A stretch of 64,000 bases of DNA from Cupriavidus sp. EM10 (lineage in GTDB: Bacteria; Pseudomonadota; Gammaproteobacteria; Burkholderiales; Burkholderiaceae), in assembly GCF_018729255.1 (NCBI RefSeq), contig NZ_CP076060.1:930001-994000 (forward strand). Reading direction: 5' to 3'. Each line of letters opens with the position of its first letter. Position 1 is the first letter of the stretch. Shown in pieces: positions 18,737 through 27,836 of this stretch. The notes beneath the pieces were generated by a model. It was not told where the DNA came from, did not search any database, and saw only the letters and a list, made by a program, of their open reading frames with translations. Position numbers and translations under genes: made by a program.

Positions 18737-19336
18737 ATGGCGAACCTCGATACCCTCAAGGCCGCCCTCGAGAAAGTTCTGGGCAAGCGCGTGCAGAACC
18801 TGACCGAGGCCTTTGGCGAACTGACGCTGATCGTCAAGGCCGCCGACTACCTCGAAGCCGCGCTGCTGCTGCGCGACGACCCGTCGCTGCATTTCGAGCA
18901 GGCCGTCGATCTCTGCGGCGTCGACTATTCCGATTACGCCGAAGGCACGTGGGATGGCCCCCGCTTCGCGGCCGTCACCCACCTGCTTTCGGTCAAGCAC
19001 AACTGGCGCCTGCGCCTGCGCGTGTTCGCGCCGGACGACGACATGCCCGTGGTGCCGTCGCTGATCGATGTGTGGAACTCGCTGAACTGGTTCGAGCGCG
19101 AAGCGTTCGACTTCTACGGCATCGTGTTCGAAGGCCACCCCGACCTGCGCCGCCTGCTGACCGACTACGGTTTCGTGGGCCACCCGTTCCGCAAGGACTT
19201 CCCGGTGTCGGGCTACGTGGAAATGCGTTACGACCCCGAGCAGAAGCGGGTCATCTACCAGCCGGTGACGATCGAGCCGCGCGAAATCACGCCACGCGTG
19301 ATTCGCGAGGAAAACTACGGCGGCACGAAGCACTGA
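18737..19336 (+). CDS. nuoC: NADH-quinone oxidoreductase subunit C
   Basis: 199 residues, a hydrophilic subunit of the peripheral arm. It has the 30-kDa subunit signature ERE(A)[23 protein letters not shown] near 115-141 (core motif [10 protein letters not shown]) and [18 protein letters not shown] near 146-163. The ATG at 18737 is one base after the nuoB stop. Separate nuoC and nuoD genes, rather than the fused CD of E. coli, are the betaproteobacterial arrangement. Confidence 0.96.
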   Translation: MANLDTLKAALEKVLGKRVQNLTEAFGELTLIVKAADYLEAALLLRDDPSLHFEQAVDLCGVDYSDYAEGTWDGPRFAAVTHLLSVKHNWRLRLRVFAPDDDMPVVPSLIDVWNSLNWFEREAFDFYGIVFEGHPDLRRLLTDYGFVGHPFRKDFPVSGYVEMRYDPEQKRVIYQPVTIEPREITPRVIREENYGGTKH

Positions 19337-19346
19337 GAACGGCGTC

Positions 19347-20599
19347 ATGGCAGATATCAAGAACTACACCCTCAACTTCGGTCCCCAGCACCCTGCGGCA
19401 CACGGCGTGCTGCGCCTGGTGCTCGAGCTGGACGGCGAAGTCATCCAGCGTGCCGACCCCCATATCGGCCTGCTGCACCGTGCCACGGAAAAGCTGGCCG
19501 AGCAGAAGAGCTGGATCCAGAGCGTTCCCTACATGGACCGTCTCGACTACGTGTCGATGATGGTCAACGAACACGCCTACGTGATGGCGATCGAGCGGAT
19601 GCTCGGCATCGAGGTGCCGATCCGCGCGCAGTACATCCGCGTGATGTTCGACGAGATCACCCGCCTGCTGAACCACCTGATGTGGATCGGCGCCCACGCG
19701 CTGGACGTGGGGCGATGGCCGTGTTCCTGTACGCGTTCCGCGAGCGCGAGGACATGTTCGACATGTACGAGGCGGTGTCGGGCGCGCGCATGCACGCGGC
19801 CTACTATCGTCCGGGCGGCGTCTACCGCGACCTGCCGGACACGATGCCCCAGTACCGCGCGTCGAAGATCCACAACGAGAAGGCCATCAAGGTCATGAAC
19901 GACAACCGTTCGGGCTCGCTGCTGGACTTCATCGAAGACTTCACGAACCGTTTTCCGACGTACGTGGATGAATATGAGACGCTGCTGACCGATAACCGTA
20001 TCTGGAAGCAACGTCTTGTGGACATCGGCGTGGTCACGCCCGAACGCGCGCTGCAGATGGGTTTCACCGGTCCGATGCTGCGTGGCTCGGGCATCGAGTG
20101 GGACCTGCGCAAGAAGCAGCCGTACGAGGTGTACGACCAGATGGACTTCGACATCCCGGTGGGCACGGCGGGCGACTGCTACTCGCGCTACCTGGTGCGC
20201 GTGGAAGAAATGCGCCAGTCGAACCGCATCATCAAGCAGTGCATCGACTGGCTGCGCCGCAACCCGGGTCCGGTGATCTCCGACAACCACAAGGTGGCAC
20301 CGCCGTCGCGGGTGGACATGAAGTCGAACATGGAAGAGCTGATTCACCATTTCAAGCTCTTCACGGAAGGCATCCACGTACCGCCGGGCGAGGCCTACGC
20401 GGCAGTGGAACACCCGAAGGGCGAGTTCGGCATCTACGCGATCTCGGACGGGGCGAACAAGCCGTACCGCCTGAAGATCCGTGCCCCGGGCTTTGCTCAC
20501 CTGGCCGCGCTCGACGAAATGGCCAAGGGGCACATGATTGCGGATGCGGTCACGATCATCGGTACACAGGACATCGTGTTCGGCGAGATCGACCGCTAA
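19347..20599 (+). pseudogene. nuoD: NADH-quinone oxidoreductase subunit D, with a single-base frameshift
   Basis: The 49-kDa subunit that forms the quinone pocket with NuoB. The sequence begins normally ([20 protein letters not shown]) and reads correctly to IGAHALDVG at about residue 121. There the frame is lost: GTGGGGCGATG stands where GTGGGCGCGATG is expected, one C missing between 19711 and 19712. The rest ([14 protein letters not shown] to the end) continues uninterrupted in the next frame to 20599. With the base restored the protein would be 417 residues, the family length. Complex I needs this subunit, and every other nuo gene here is intact. A sequence error is therefore at least as likely as a real mutation. 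As written, translation would end early with about 60 aberrant residues. Confidence 0.85.
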
Positions 20600-20815
20600 G
20601 GGATACCGGCAGGAAGGTATCCCGTTACAGGCCGTTGCCCGGACGACGATCCAGGCGTGTTCGGCCGGCCCCGGCGGTAATGGTGGCGGCAGGCCCAGGC
20701 CTGCGACGGACCGGCAAGGAATGCGCTGGAGCGTTCCGGGCCGGCAGAACATGGCAGCGACGGCTGCAAACCAGTGAAGTCCGGCCAAAGGGTAGGGCTT
20801 CGCCGTATTACTGCA

Positions 20816-21322
20816 ATGACCATGCTATCAGCAGAAGCTCTCAAGGAAATCGATCGCGCGATCGCGAAGTATCCGACCGACCAGAAGCAGTCGGCCGTGA
20901 TGGCGGCACTCGCCGTGGCACAGGGCGAGGTGGGCTGGGTTTCCCCCGAAGTCATGCAGTTCGTCGCCAGCTACCTGGAAATGCCGCCCGTGTGGGTGGA
21001 AGAGGTGGCCACGTTCTACAACATGTATGACACCAAGCCGGTGGGCAAGTACAAGCTCACCGTCTGCACCAACCTGCCGTGCGCGCTGTCGGGCGGCGAC
21101 CGGGCTGGCGAATACCTGAAGCGCAAGCTCGGGATCGACTACAACGAAACCACCGCTGACGGCTGCTTCACGCTGAAGGAAGGCGAGTGCATGGGCGCTT
21201 GCGGCGACGCACCGGTGATGATCGTCAACAACACCCGCATGTGCAGCTTCATGAGCGACCAGAAGCTCGACGCCCTGGTCGACGAGCTCAAGGCCGAAGC
21301 CGCCGCCAAGGGGGACAAGTAA
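20816..21322 (+). CDS. nuoE: NADH-quinone oxidoreductase subunit E
   Basis: 168 residues, the 24-kDa subunit that binds the [2Fe-2S] cluster N1a. Its ligands are C-x4-C in CTNLPC and C-x3-C in CMGAC. The N-terminal helical region has [18 protein letters not shown] chose the ATG at 20816 (MTMLSAEAL); the ATG two codons later (20822) is equally possible. A 216-base gap separates it from nuoD, wide for this operon. The gap contains the small hairpin GGGATACC/GGTATCCC (near 20599-20623) but no recognisable gene. Confidence 0.94.
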   Translation: MTMLSAEALKEIDRAIAKYPTDQKQSAVMAALAVAQGEVGWVSPEVMQFVASYLEMPPVWVEEVATFYNMYDTKPVGKYKLTVCTNLPCALSGGDRAGEYLKRKLGIDYNETTADGCFTLKEGECMGACGDAPVMIVNNTRMCSFMSDQKLDALVDELKAEAAAKGDK

Positions 21323-21323
21323 C

Positions 21324-22619
21324 ATGACCTCTCTGCACGACCGTCACATCAAGCCGCTGATCCTGGCCGGCCTGGACGGCAAGAACTGGCACCTCGAGGA
21401 CTACGTCAAGCGCGGCGGCTATGCCCAGCTGCGCCGTATCCTCGAACAGAAGGTAACGCCCGAGCAGGTGATTGCGGACGTCAAGGCCTCGGGCCTGCGC
21501 GGCCGCGGCGGTGCGGGTTTCCCTACCGGCCTGAAGTGGAGCTTCATGCCGCGTTCGTTCCCGGGCCAGAAGTACCTGGTCTGCAATACCGACGAGGGCG
21601 AGCCGGGCACGTTCAAGGACCGTGACATCATCCGCTACAACCCCCATGCGCTGATCGAAGGCATGGCCATCGGGGCGTACGCAATGGGTATCACCGTGGG
21701 TTACAACTACATCCACGGCGAAATCTGGAACGAATACAAGATCTTCGAGGAAGCCCTCGAAGAAGCGCGCCGCGCCGGCTTCCTCGGCGACAACATCCTG
21801 GGTTCGGGCTTCAACTTCCAGTTGCATGCCCACCATGGCTACGGTGCGTACATCTGCGGCGAGGAAACCGCGCTGCTGGAATCGCTGGAAGGCAAGAAGG
21901 GCCAGCCGCGCTTCAAGCCGCCTTTCCCGGCCAGCTTCGGCCTGTACGGCAAGCCGACCACGATCAACAACACCGAGACGTTCGCCGCAGTGCCTTTCCT
22001 CCTGGCCGTGGGCCCCGAGGAATACCTGAAGATGGGCAAGCCGAACAACGGCGGCACCAAGATCTTCTCGATATCGGGCGACGTCGAGCGTCCGGGCAAC
22101 TACGAAATTCCGCTGGGCACCCCGTTCTCCGACCTGCTGGAGCTGGCGGGCGGCATGCGCGGCGGCAAGGCGCTCAAGGCAGTGATCCCTGGCGGTTCGT
22201 CGGCACCGGTGGTGCCGGCCGACCTGATGATGGCGTCGACCATGGACTACGACTCGATCGCCAAGGCCGGCTCGATGCTGGGCTCGGGCGCCGTGATCGT
22301 CATGGACGAGACGCGCTGCATGGTGCGGTCGCTGCTGCGCCTGTCGTATTTCTACTTTGAAGAATCGTGCGGCCAGTGCACGCCGTGCCGTGAAGGCACC
22401 GGCTGGCTCTACCGCATGGTGAATCGCATTGAACACGGAGAAGGCCGCCAGGAAGACCTGGACCTGCTCAATAACGTCGCGGAAAACATCATGGGTCGCA
22501 CGATTTGTGCACTCGGCGATGCAGCGGCGATGCCGGTACGCGGCATGCTCAAGCACTACTGGAAAGAGTTCGAATATCACGTCGAACACAAGCAGTGCAT
22601 GGTCCCGGCCCATTCCTGA
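21324..22619 (+). CDS. nuoF: NADH-quinone oxidoreductase subunit F
   Basis: 431 residues. It is the NADH-oxidising subunit with FMN and the [4Fe-4S] cluster N3. The NADH-binding [13 protein letters not shown] is near 57-70, the FMN-binding [14 protein letters not shown] near 89-102. [20 protein letters not shown] lies near 178-197. The N3 ligands are in [13 protein letters not shown] near 350, with a fourth Cys near 395 (TICALGDAA). It starts one base after nuoE and is followed by nuoG after 13 bases. Confidence 0.97.
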   Translation: MTSLHDRHIKPLILAGLDGKNWHLEDYVKRGGYAQLRRILEQKVTPEQVIADVKASGLRGRGGAGFPTGLKWSFMPRSFPGQKYLVCNTDEGEPGTFKDRDIIRYNPHALIEGMAIGAYAMGITVGYNYIHGEIWNEYKIFEEALEEARRAGFLGDNILGSGFNFQLHAHHGYGAYICGEETALLESLEGKKGQPRFKPPFPASFGLYGKPTTINNTETFAAVPFLLAVGPEEYLKMGKPNNGGTKIFSISGDVERPGNYEIPLGTPFSDLLELAGGMRGGKALKAVIPGGSSAPVVPADLMMASTMDYDSIAKAGSMLGSGAVIVMDETRCMVRSLLRLSYFYFEESCGQCTPCREGTGWLYRMVNRIEHGEGRQEDLDLLNNVAENIMGRTICALGDAAAMPVRGMLKHYWKEFEYHVEHKQCMVPAHS

Positions 22620-22632
22620 AGCGTGGCAGAAC

Positions 22633-25005
22633 ATGGTTGAACTCGAGATCGACGGCAAGAAGGTAGAGGTTGCGGAAGGCAGCCTCGTGATGGAAGCAGC
22701 CCGCAAGCTGGGCACCTACATCCCGCACTTCTGCTACCACCGCAAACTGTCCATCGCGGCGAACTGCCGCATGTGTCTGGTCGAAGTGGAAAAGGCGCCC
22801 AAGGCGCTGCCCGCCTGCGCCACCCCGGTGACGCCCGGCATGAAGGTCTTCACGAACTCCGAAAAGGCCGTCAAGGCCCAGAAGTCCGTGATGGAATTCC
22901 TGCTGATCAATCACCCGCTCGACTGCCCGATCTGCGATCAGGGCGGCGAATGCCAGCTGCAGGATCTGGCCGTGGGCTACGGTGCCTCGGAGTCGCGCTA
23001 CAAGGAAGAAAAGCGCGTGGTGTTCCACAAGAACGTGGGCCCGCTGATCTCCATGGAGGAGATGACCCGCTGCATCCACTGCACCCGCTGCGTGCGCTTT
23101 GGCCAGGAAGTGGCCGGCGTGATGGAGCTGGGCATGCTGAACCGCGGCGAGCACTCGGAAATCACGACGTTCGTCGGCCAGACCGTGGATTCGGAACTGT
23201 CCGGCAACATGATTGACCTGTGCCCGGTCGGCGCGCTGACCAGCAAGCCGTTCCGCTATTCGGCCCGTACGTGGGAACTGGCGCGCCGCAAGTCGGTGTC
23301 GCCGCACGACGGCGTGGGCGCCAACCTCGTGGTCCAGACCAAGAACCAGCGCGTGATGCGCGTGGTGCCGCTGGAAAACGAAGACGTCAACGAGTGCTGG
23401 ATCTCGGACAAGGACCGCTTCTCGTACGAGGGCGTCAACAGTGCCGACCGCCTGACCCGTCCGATGCTCAAGCAGGGCAACCAGTGGATGGAAACGGACT
23501 GGCAGACCGCGCTGGAATACGTGGCCAACGGCCTGGCCAGCATCAAGCGCGACCATGGCGCCGACCAGATCGCCGCCATCGCCAGCCCGCACAGCACGCT
23601 GGAAGAACTGTTCCTGCTGGGCAAGCTGGTACGCGGCCTGGGTAGCGACAACATCGACTTCCGCCTGCGTCAGACCGATTTCTCGGCCGCGCTGAAGGGC
23701 GCACCGTGGCTCGGCATGCCGATTGCCGACGTCACCACGCTGCAACGTGCGCTGGTGATTGGCGCTTCGCTGCGCAAGGACCAGCCGCTGCTGGCTTCGC
23801 GCCTGCGCCAGGCTGTGAAGAAGGGCGCCCGTGTGGCGCTGATCGGTACCGGCGGCGAAGACCTGCTGATGCCGCTGGCCGCACGTATCGACGTGGCGCC
23901 GTCGGGCTGGACCGCCGCGCTGGCGGGAGTTGCCCGTGCCGTTGCTGCCGCCAAGGGCGTGGCCGCTCCGGCCGGCACCGATGGTTTCGATGGTGGCGAT
24001 GCCGCAAAGACCGTGGCCGATGCGCTGCTGTCGGGCGAGCGCCGCGCCGTGTTCCTCGGCAACGAGGCCGTGCGTCACCCGCAATTCTCGGCGCTGCACG
24101 CGCTGGCTCAGTGGATTGCCACGGAAACGGGCGCCACGCTGGGCTTCCTGACCGAAGCGGCCAACACCGTCGGCGGCTATATCGCGGGCGCGCTGCCGCA
24201 ACGGGACGGTGCCAATGCCCAGGCAATGTTCGACGCGCCGCGCAAGGCCTACATCGTGCTGAACGCCGAAGTCGAATTCGATACCGCCGATGCGCGCAAG
24301 GCCATGGCCGCGCTGCAGCAGGCCGGTACCGTCGTGGTGCTGTCGCCGTTCCGCTCGGAAGCCGCCATGCAATACGCCGACGTGATCCTGCCGATCACGC
24401 CGTTCACCGAGACCGCCGGTACGTTCGTGAACGCCGAGGGCCGTGCCCAGAGCTTCAACGGCGTGGTGCGTGCGCTGGGTGAGTCGCGTCCGGGCTGGAA
24501 GGTGCTGCGCGTGCTGGGCAACCTGCTCAGCGTGCCGGGCTTCGACTTCGAGACCGCCGAAACCGTGCGCGATGCCGCGCTGGTAAAGCTGGCCCCGGAT
24601 CAGCTGAACAACGCCACCGACGCCGCGATCCGCGTGACGGCCGCCGCCGCCAACGGTCTCGAGCGTATTGCCGACGTGCCGATCTACCACGCCGATCCGA
24701 TCGTGCGTCGGGCCGACTCGCTGCAGTTGACCGCTGCCGCGCGCCGCGCGATGACGGTGGGCCTGTCGTCCGACCTGTTCGCCAGGCTGGGCGTGCAGGC
24801 TGGCGATCCGGTGCGCGTGACGCAGGATGGCGCCAGCGTGGTGCTGCCCGCGGCGCTGGAAAAGACGCTGCCGGCCAACGCCGTGCGCGTGCCGGCCGCC
24901 ACCGTGGCTGCTGCAACGCTGGGCGCGCTGTTCGGCACCGTCACCGTTGAGAAAGCCATCGACCTGTCGGCCGGCCAGGGTGCCGCCGCGACGGCCACCG
25001 TATAA
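22633..25005 (+). CDS. nuoG: NADH-quinone oxidoreductase subunit G
   Basis: 790 residues, the largest subunit of the peripheral arm. The N-terminal 2Fe-2S domain has CYHRKLSIAANCRMC (about 34-48) with a further Cys near 63. The N5 site is HPLDCPICDQGGEC (about 95-108) and N4 is CIHCTRC with a later CPVGAL (about 146-200). A molybdopterin-oxidoreductase-like domain of the NuoG type covers roughly 215-690. The ATG at 22633 gives the family N-terminus MVELEIDGKKVEVAEG; an upstream ORF extension overlaps nuoF in another frame. Confidence 0.96.
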   Translation: MVELEIDGKKVEVAEGSLVMEAARKLGTYIPHFCYHRKLSIAANCRMCLVEVEKAPKALPACATPVTPGMKVFTNSEKAVKAQKSVMEFLLINHPLDCPICDQGGECQLQDLAVGYGASESRYKEEKRVVFHKNVGPLISMEEMTRCIHCTRCVRFGQEVAGVMELGMLNRGEHSEITTFVGQTVDSELSGNMIDLCPVGALTSKPFRYSARTWELARRKSVSPHDGVGANLVVQTKNQRVMRVVPLENEDVNECWISDKDRFSYEGVNSADRLTRPMLKQGNQWMETDWQTALEYVANGLASIKRDHGADQIAAIASPHSTLEELFLLGKLVRGLGSDNIDFRLRQTDFSAALKGAPWLGMPIADVTTLQRALVIGASLRKDQPLLASRLRQAVKKGARVALIGTGGEDLLMPLAARIDVAPSGWTAALAGVARAVAAAKGVAAPAGTDGFDGGDAAKTVADALLSGERRAVFLGNEAVRHPQFSALHALAQWIATETGATLGFLTEAANTVGGYIAGALPQRDGANAQAMFDAPRKAYIVLNAEVEFDTADARKAMAALQQAGTVVVLSPFRSEAAMQYADVILPITPFTETAGTFVNAEGRAQSFNGVVRALGESRPGWKVLRVLGNLLSVPGFDFETAETVRDAALVKLAPDQLNNATDAAIRVTAAAANGLERIADVPIYHADPIVRRADSLQLTAAARRAMTVGLSSDLFARLGVQAGDPVRVTQDGASVVLPAALEKTLPANAVRVPAATVAAATLGALFGTVTVEKAIDLSAGQGAAATATV

Positions 25006-25023
25006 GAAGAGCGAGATAGCAAC

Positions 25024-26088
25024 ATGATCGATCTCATTACCTCGCAGGGCCAGGCCATCTTCGGCAGCGCTTGGACGCTGATCTGGATCCTGGTCCGTGC
25101 CGTGGTCATTGTGGTGCCGGTGCTGCTGTGCGTGGCCTACCTGATTCTGTGGGAGCGCAAGCTGATCGGCTGGATGCACGTCCGTATCGGCCCGAACCGC
25201 GTGGGTCCGCTGGGCCTGCTGCAGCCGATAGCCGACGTGCTGAAGCTGCTGCTCAAGGAAGTGATGTTCCCGTCGCAGATCAACCGGATGATGTATCTGG
25301 TTGCGCCGCTGATGGTGCTGGTTCCGGCCGTGGCCGTGTGGGCGGTGATTCCGTTCCAGGCCGAAGTGGTGATGGCCGACGTGAACGCCGGCCTGCTGTA
25401 CGTGATGGCCATCAGCTCGGTGGGCGTCTACGGCGTGATTCTGGCTGGATGGGCTTCGAACTCGAAGTATGCGTTCATCGGCGCCATGCGTGCCGCCGCG
25501 CAGATGGTGTCGTATGAAATCGCGATGGGCTTCGCGCTGGTGACCGTGCTGATGGTGGCCGGCAGCCTGAACCTGTCGGCGATCGTGAATGGCCAGAACG
25601 TCGGCTATTTCGCGGACATGGGCATCAATATCCTGTCGTGGAACTGGCTGCCGCTGCTGCCGATGTTCGCCGTGTACTTCATTTCGGGCGTGGCGGAAAC
25701 CAACCGCCATCCGTTCGACGTGGTGGAAGGCGAATCGGAAATCGTGGCCGGCCACATGATCGAATACTCGGGCATGACGTTCGCGCTGTTCTTCCTGGCC
25801 GAGTACATCAACATGATCATCATCTCGACGATGACCTCGCTGATGTTCCTGGGGGGCTGGGCACCGCCGTTCTCGAGCGCGATCACCAACGCCATCCCGG
25901 GCTTCTTCTGGCTGCTGATCAAGGTTTTCCTGCTGCTGTCGGTATTCATCTGGATCCGTGCGTCGTTCCCGCGTTACCGCTATGACCAGATCATGCGTCT
26001 GGGCTGGAAGATCTTCATTCCGCTGACCGTGGCGTGGCTGATCATTGTGGCGATCTGGATCAAGTCGCCGTGGAACATCTGGCACTAA
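25024..26088 (+). CDS. nuoH: NADH-quinone oxidoreductase subunit H
   Basis: 354 residues, a membrane subunit with about eight or nine helices at the junction of the two arms. It carries conserved loops facing quinone: [19 protein letters not shown] near 44-62 and [20 protein letters not shown] near 222-241. The start follows AGAGCGAGATAGCAAC and lies 18 bases after nuoG. Length is normal. Confidence 0.96.
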   Translation: MIDLITSQGQAIFGSAWTLIWILVRAVVIVVPVLLCVAYLILWERKLIGWMHVRIGPNRVGPLGLLQPIADVLKLLLKEVMFPSQINRMMYLVAPLMVLVPAVAVWAVIPFQAEVVMADVNAGLLYVMAISSVGVYGVILAGWASNSKYAFIGAMRAAAQMVSYEIAMGFALVTVLMVAGSLNLSAIVNGQNVGYFADMGINILSWNWLPLLPMFAVYFISGVAETNRHPFDVVEGESEIVAGHMIEYSGMTFALFFLAEYINMIIISTMTSLMFLGGWAPPFSSAITNAIPGFFWLLIKVFLLLSVFIWIRASFPRYRYDQIMRLGWKIFIPLTVAWLIIVAIWIKSPWNIWH

Positions 26089-26159
26089 GCGGCCAGGCGA
26101 CGGTGCGCCGCCCGGACGGGCAGGGCGCACCGCGCGGAAATACTTAGGAAGCAATCGTC

Positions 26160-26651
26160 ATGCTGATCGCCATCAAGGACTTCTTTAACAGCCTGCTCCT
26201 GAAGGAACTCTTCAAGGGCATGGCGCTTACCGGCCGCTATCTCTTCGCCCGGAAGGTGACTGTCCAGTTCCCGGAAGAGAAGACGCCGATGTCGCCGCGT
26301 TTCCGCGGCCTGCACGCACTGCGCCGCTACCCGAACGGGGAAGAGCGCTGCATCGCATGCAAGCTGTGCGAAGCGGTGTGCCCGGCCCTGGCCATCACGA
26401 TCGAATCGGATGTGCGTAACGACGGCACCCGCCGCACCACGCGCTACGACATCGATCTGACCAAGTGCATTTTCTGCGGCTTCTGCGAGGAAGCGTGCCC
26501 GGTCGACGCGGTCGTCGAAACGCATATCTTCGAATACCACGGCGAGAAGCGCGGCGACCTGTACTTCACCAAGGACATGCTGCTGGCAGTGGGCGACCGC
26601 TACGAGCCGCAGATCGCCGCGGCCAAGGCGGCGGACGCGAAGTACCGCTAA
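26160..26651 (+). CDS. nuoI: NADH-quinone oxidoreductase subunit I
   Basis: 163 residues, a ferredoxin-like subunit with two [4Fe-4S] clusters, N6a and N6b. The two ligand sets are [12 protein letters not shown] (about 64-75) and [14 protein letters not shown] (about 103-116). The N-terminal amphipathic helix packs on the membrane. The ATG follows TTAGGAAGCAATCGTC. It lies 71 bases after nuoH; the gap is GC-rich with no gene. Confidence 0.96.
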   Translation: MLIAIKDFFNSLLLKELFKGMALTGRYLFARKVTVQFPEEKTPMSPRFRGLHALRRYPNGEERCIACKLCEAVCPALAITIESDVRNDGTRRTTRYDIDLTKCIFCGFCEEACPVDAVVETHIFEYHGEKRGDLYFTKDMLLAVGDRYEPQIAAAKAADAKYR

Positions 26652-26813
26652 GCCGGACGGCCGGACGGGGCAGGGCACACGGTGTGCGGCTCCCGGCAAC
26701 GAATTTGAAGTGGCCCCGCAAGGGGCGCAACCAAGAGAAGCAAGTCGCGCAAGGCGCGGACGGCCCAGGGGCGGTCCGGACCGGCGCGGCCCAAAGAGGA
26801 TCCGATAGGGACC

Positions 26814-27455
26814 ATGGAACTCACGACAGCCATCTTCTACGCCTTCGCCCTGGTGCTGGTGCTCTCCGCACTGAAAGTCATCACGGCAAAGAACCCGGTG
26901 CACTCCGCACTGTTCCTCGTACTGGCGTTCTTCACCGCCGCGGCGATCTGGATGATCCTGAAGGCCGAGTTCCTCGCCATCCTGCTCGTGCTGGTCTACG
27001 TGGGCGCGGTGATGGTGCTGTTCCTGTTCGTGGTGATGATGATCGATATCGATATCGAGCACCTGCGCCGCGACTTCTGGACATACGTGCCGATGGCGTC
27101 GATTGTTGGCGCGCTGATCATCGCGGAAATGGCCATCGTGCTGGTGCGCAACTTCATCGGCACCACCAACGCCGTGCTGCCACCGGGCGCGCAGGACCCG
27201 AACTACTCGAACACCGCCGCGCTGGGCAAGCTGATCTACACCGACTACGTGTACGCCTTCGAAGTGGCCGGCATCATCCTGCTGGTGGCGATCGTCGCCG
27301 CCGTGGCCCTGACGCTGCGCCGCCGCAAGGACGTCAAGGCGCAGGACGTGGGTGCCCAGCTGCGCGTGCGCCGCGACGAGCGCGTGCGCATGGTGAAGAT
27401 GCCGGCCGAGGGCCGGGCCGAAGCGGATGCTGCTGCGTCCGCCAACAAGAACTAA
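26814..27455 (+). CDS. nuoJ: NADH-quinone oxidoreductase subunit J
   Basis: 213 residues, with five membrane helices (about 1-20, 28-48, 52-73, 93-113 and 142-165). The helix with the pi-bulge, [16 protein letters not shown], is near 61-76. The C-terminal 45 residues are charged and soluble. It follows nuoI after 162 bases, a gap that holds only GC-rich sequence and the ribosome binding site AAAGAGGA. Confidence 0.94.
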   Translation: MELTTAIFYAFALVLVLSALKVITAKNPVHSALFLVLAFFTAAAIWMILKAEFLAILLVLVYVGAVMVLFLFVVMMIDIDIEHLRRDFWTYVPMASIVGALIIAEMAIVLVRNFIGTTNAVLPPGAQDPNYSNTAALGKLIYTDYVYAFEVAGIILLVAIVAAVALTLRRRKDVKAQDVGAQLRVRRDERVRMVKMPAEGRAEADAAASANKN

Positions 27456-27471
27456 GCCCGGAGAACCCGCT

Positions 27472-27777
27472 GTGCTGTCTCTCGCTCACTTTCTCGTCCT
27501 CGGTGCCATCCTGTTCGCGATCAGCATCGTTGGCATCTTCCTGAACCGCAAGAACGTCATCGTGCTGCTGATGGCGCTCGAACTGATGCTGCTTGCGGTC
27601 AACATGAATTTCGTCGCCTTCTCGCACTATATGGGCGACCTGGCCGGACAGGTTTTCGTTTTCTTCATCCTTACGGTGGCCGCCGCCGAGTCGGCGATCG
27701 GTCTGGCAATCCTGGTCGTGCTGTTCCGTAACCTGGACACGATCAATGTGGACGACATGGATACCCTCAAGGGCTGA
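27472..27777 (+). CDS. nuoK: NADH-quinone oxidoreductase subunit K
   Basis: 101 residues from a GTG start at 27472, the family length. Three membrane helices carry the conserved Glu residues of the proton path: [18 protein letters not shown] near 35-52 and [17 protein letters not shown] near 69-85. A GGAGAA site precedes the GTG; an in-frame ATG further upstream lies within nuoJ and is not used by the family. It lies 16 bases after nuoJ. Confidence 0.94.
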   Translation: MLSLAHFLVLGAILFAISIVGIFLNRKNVIVLLMALELMLLAVNMNFVAFSHYMGDLAGQVFVFFILTVAAAESAIGLAILVVLFRNLDTINVDDMDTLKG

Positions 27778-27836
27778 CATGAACGCTCACGACATGAACC
27801 AAGACTGCATCCCGACCGCACACCAATAAGCGTCCT

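Noticed and set aside
19705..19720. A programmed ribosomal frameshift in nuoD
   Set aside because: No slippery heptamer or downstream pseudoknot is evident, and nuoD is not known to use frameshifting. A lost base is simpler.
22549..26154. A 1201-codon antisense ORF across nuoG and nuoH
   Set aside because: It is the complement of conserved genes. Long antisense frames are common in GC-rich coding DNA because stop codons are rare there. Composition (many His, Arg, Gln) is not protein-like.
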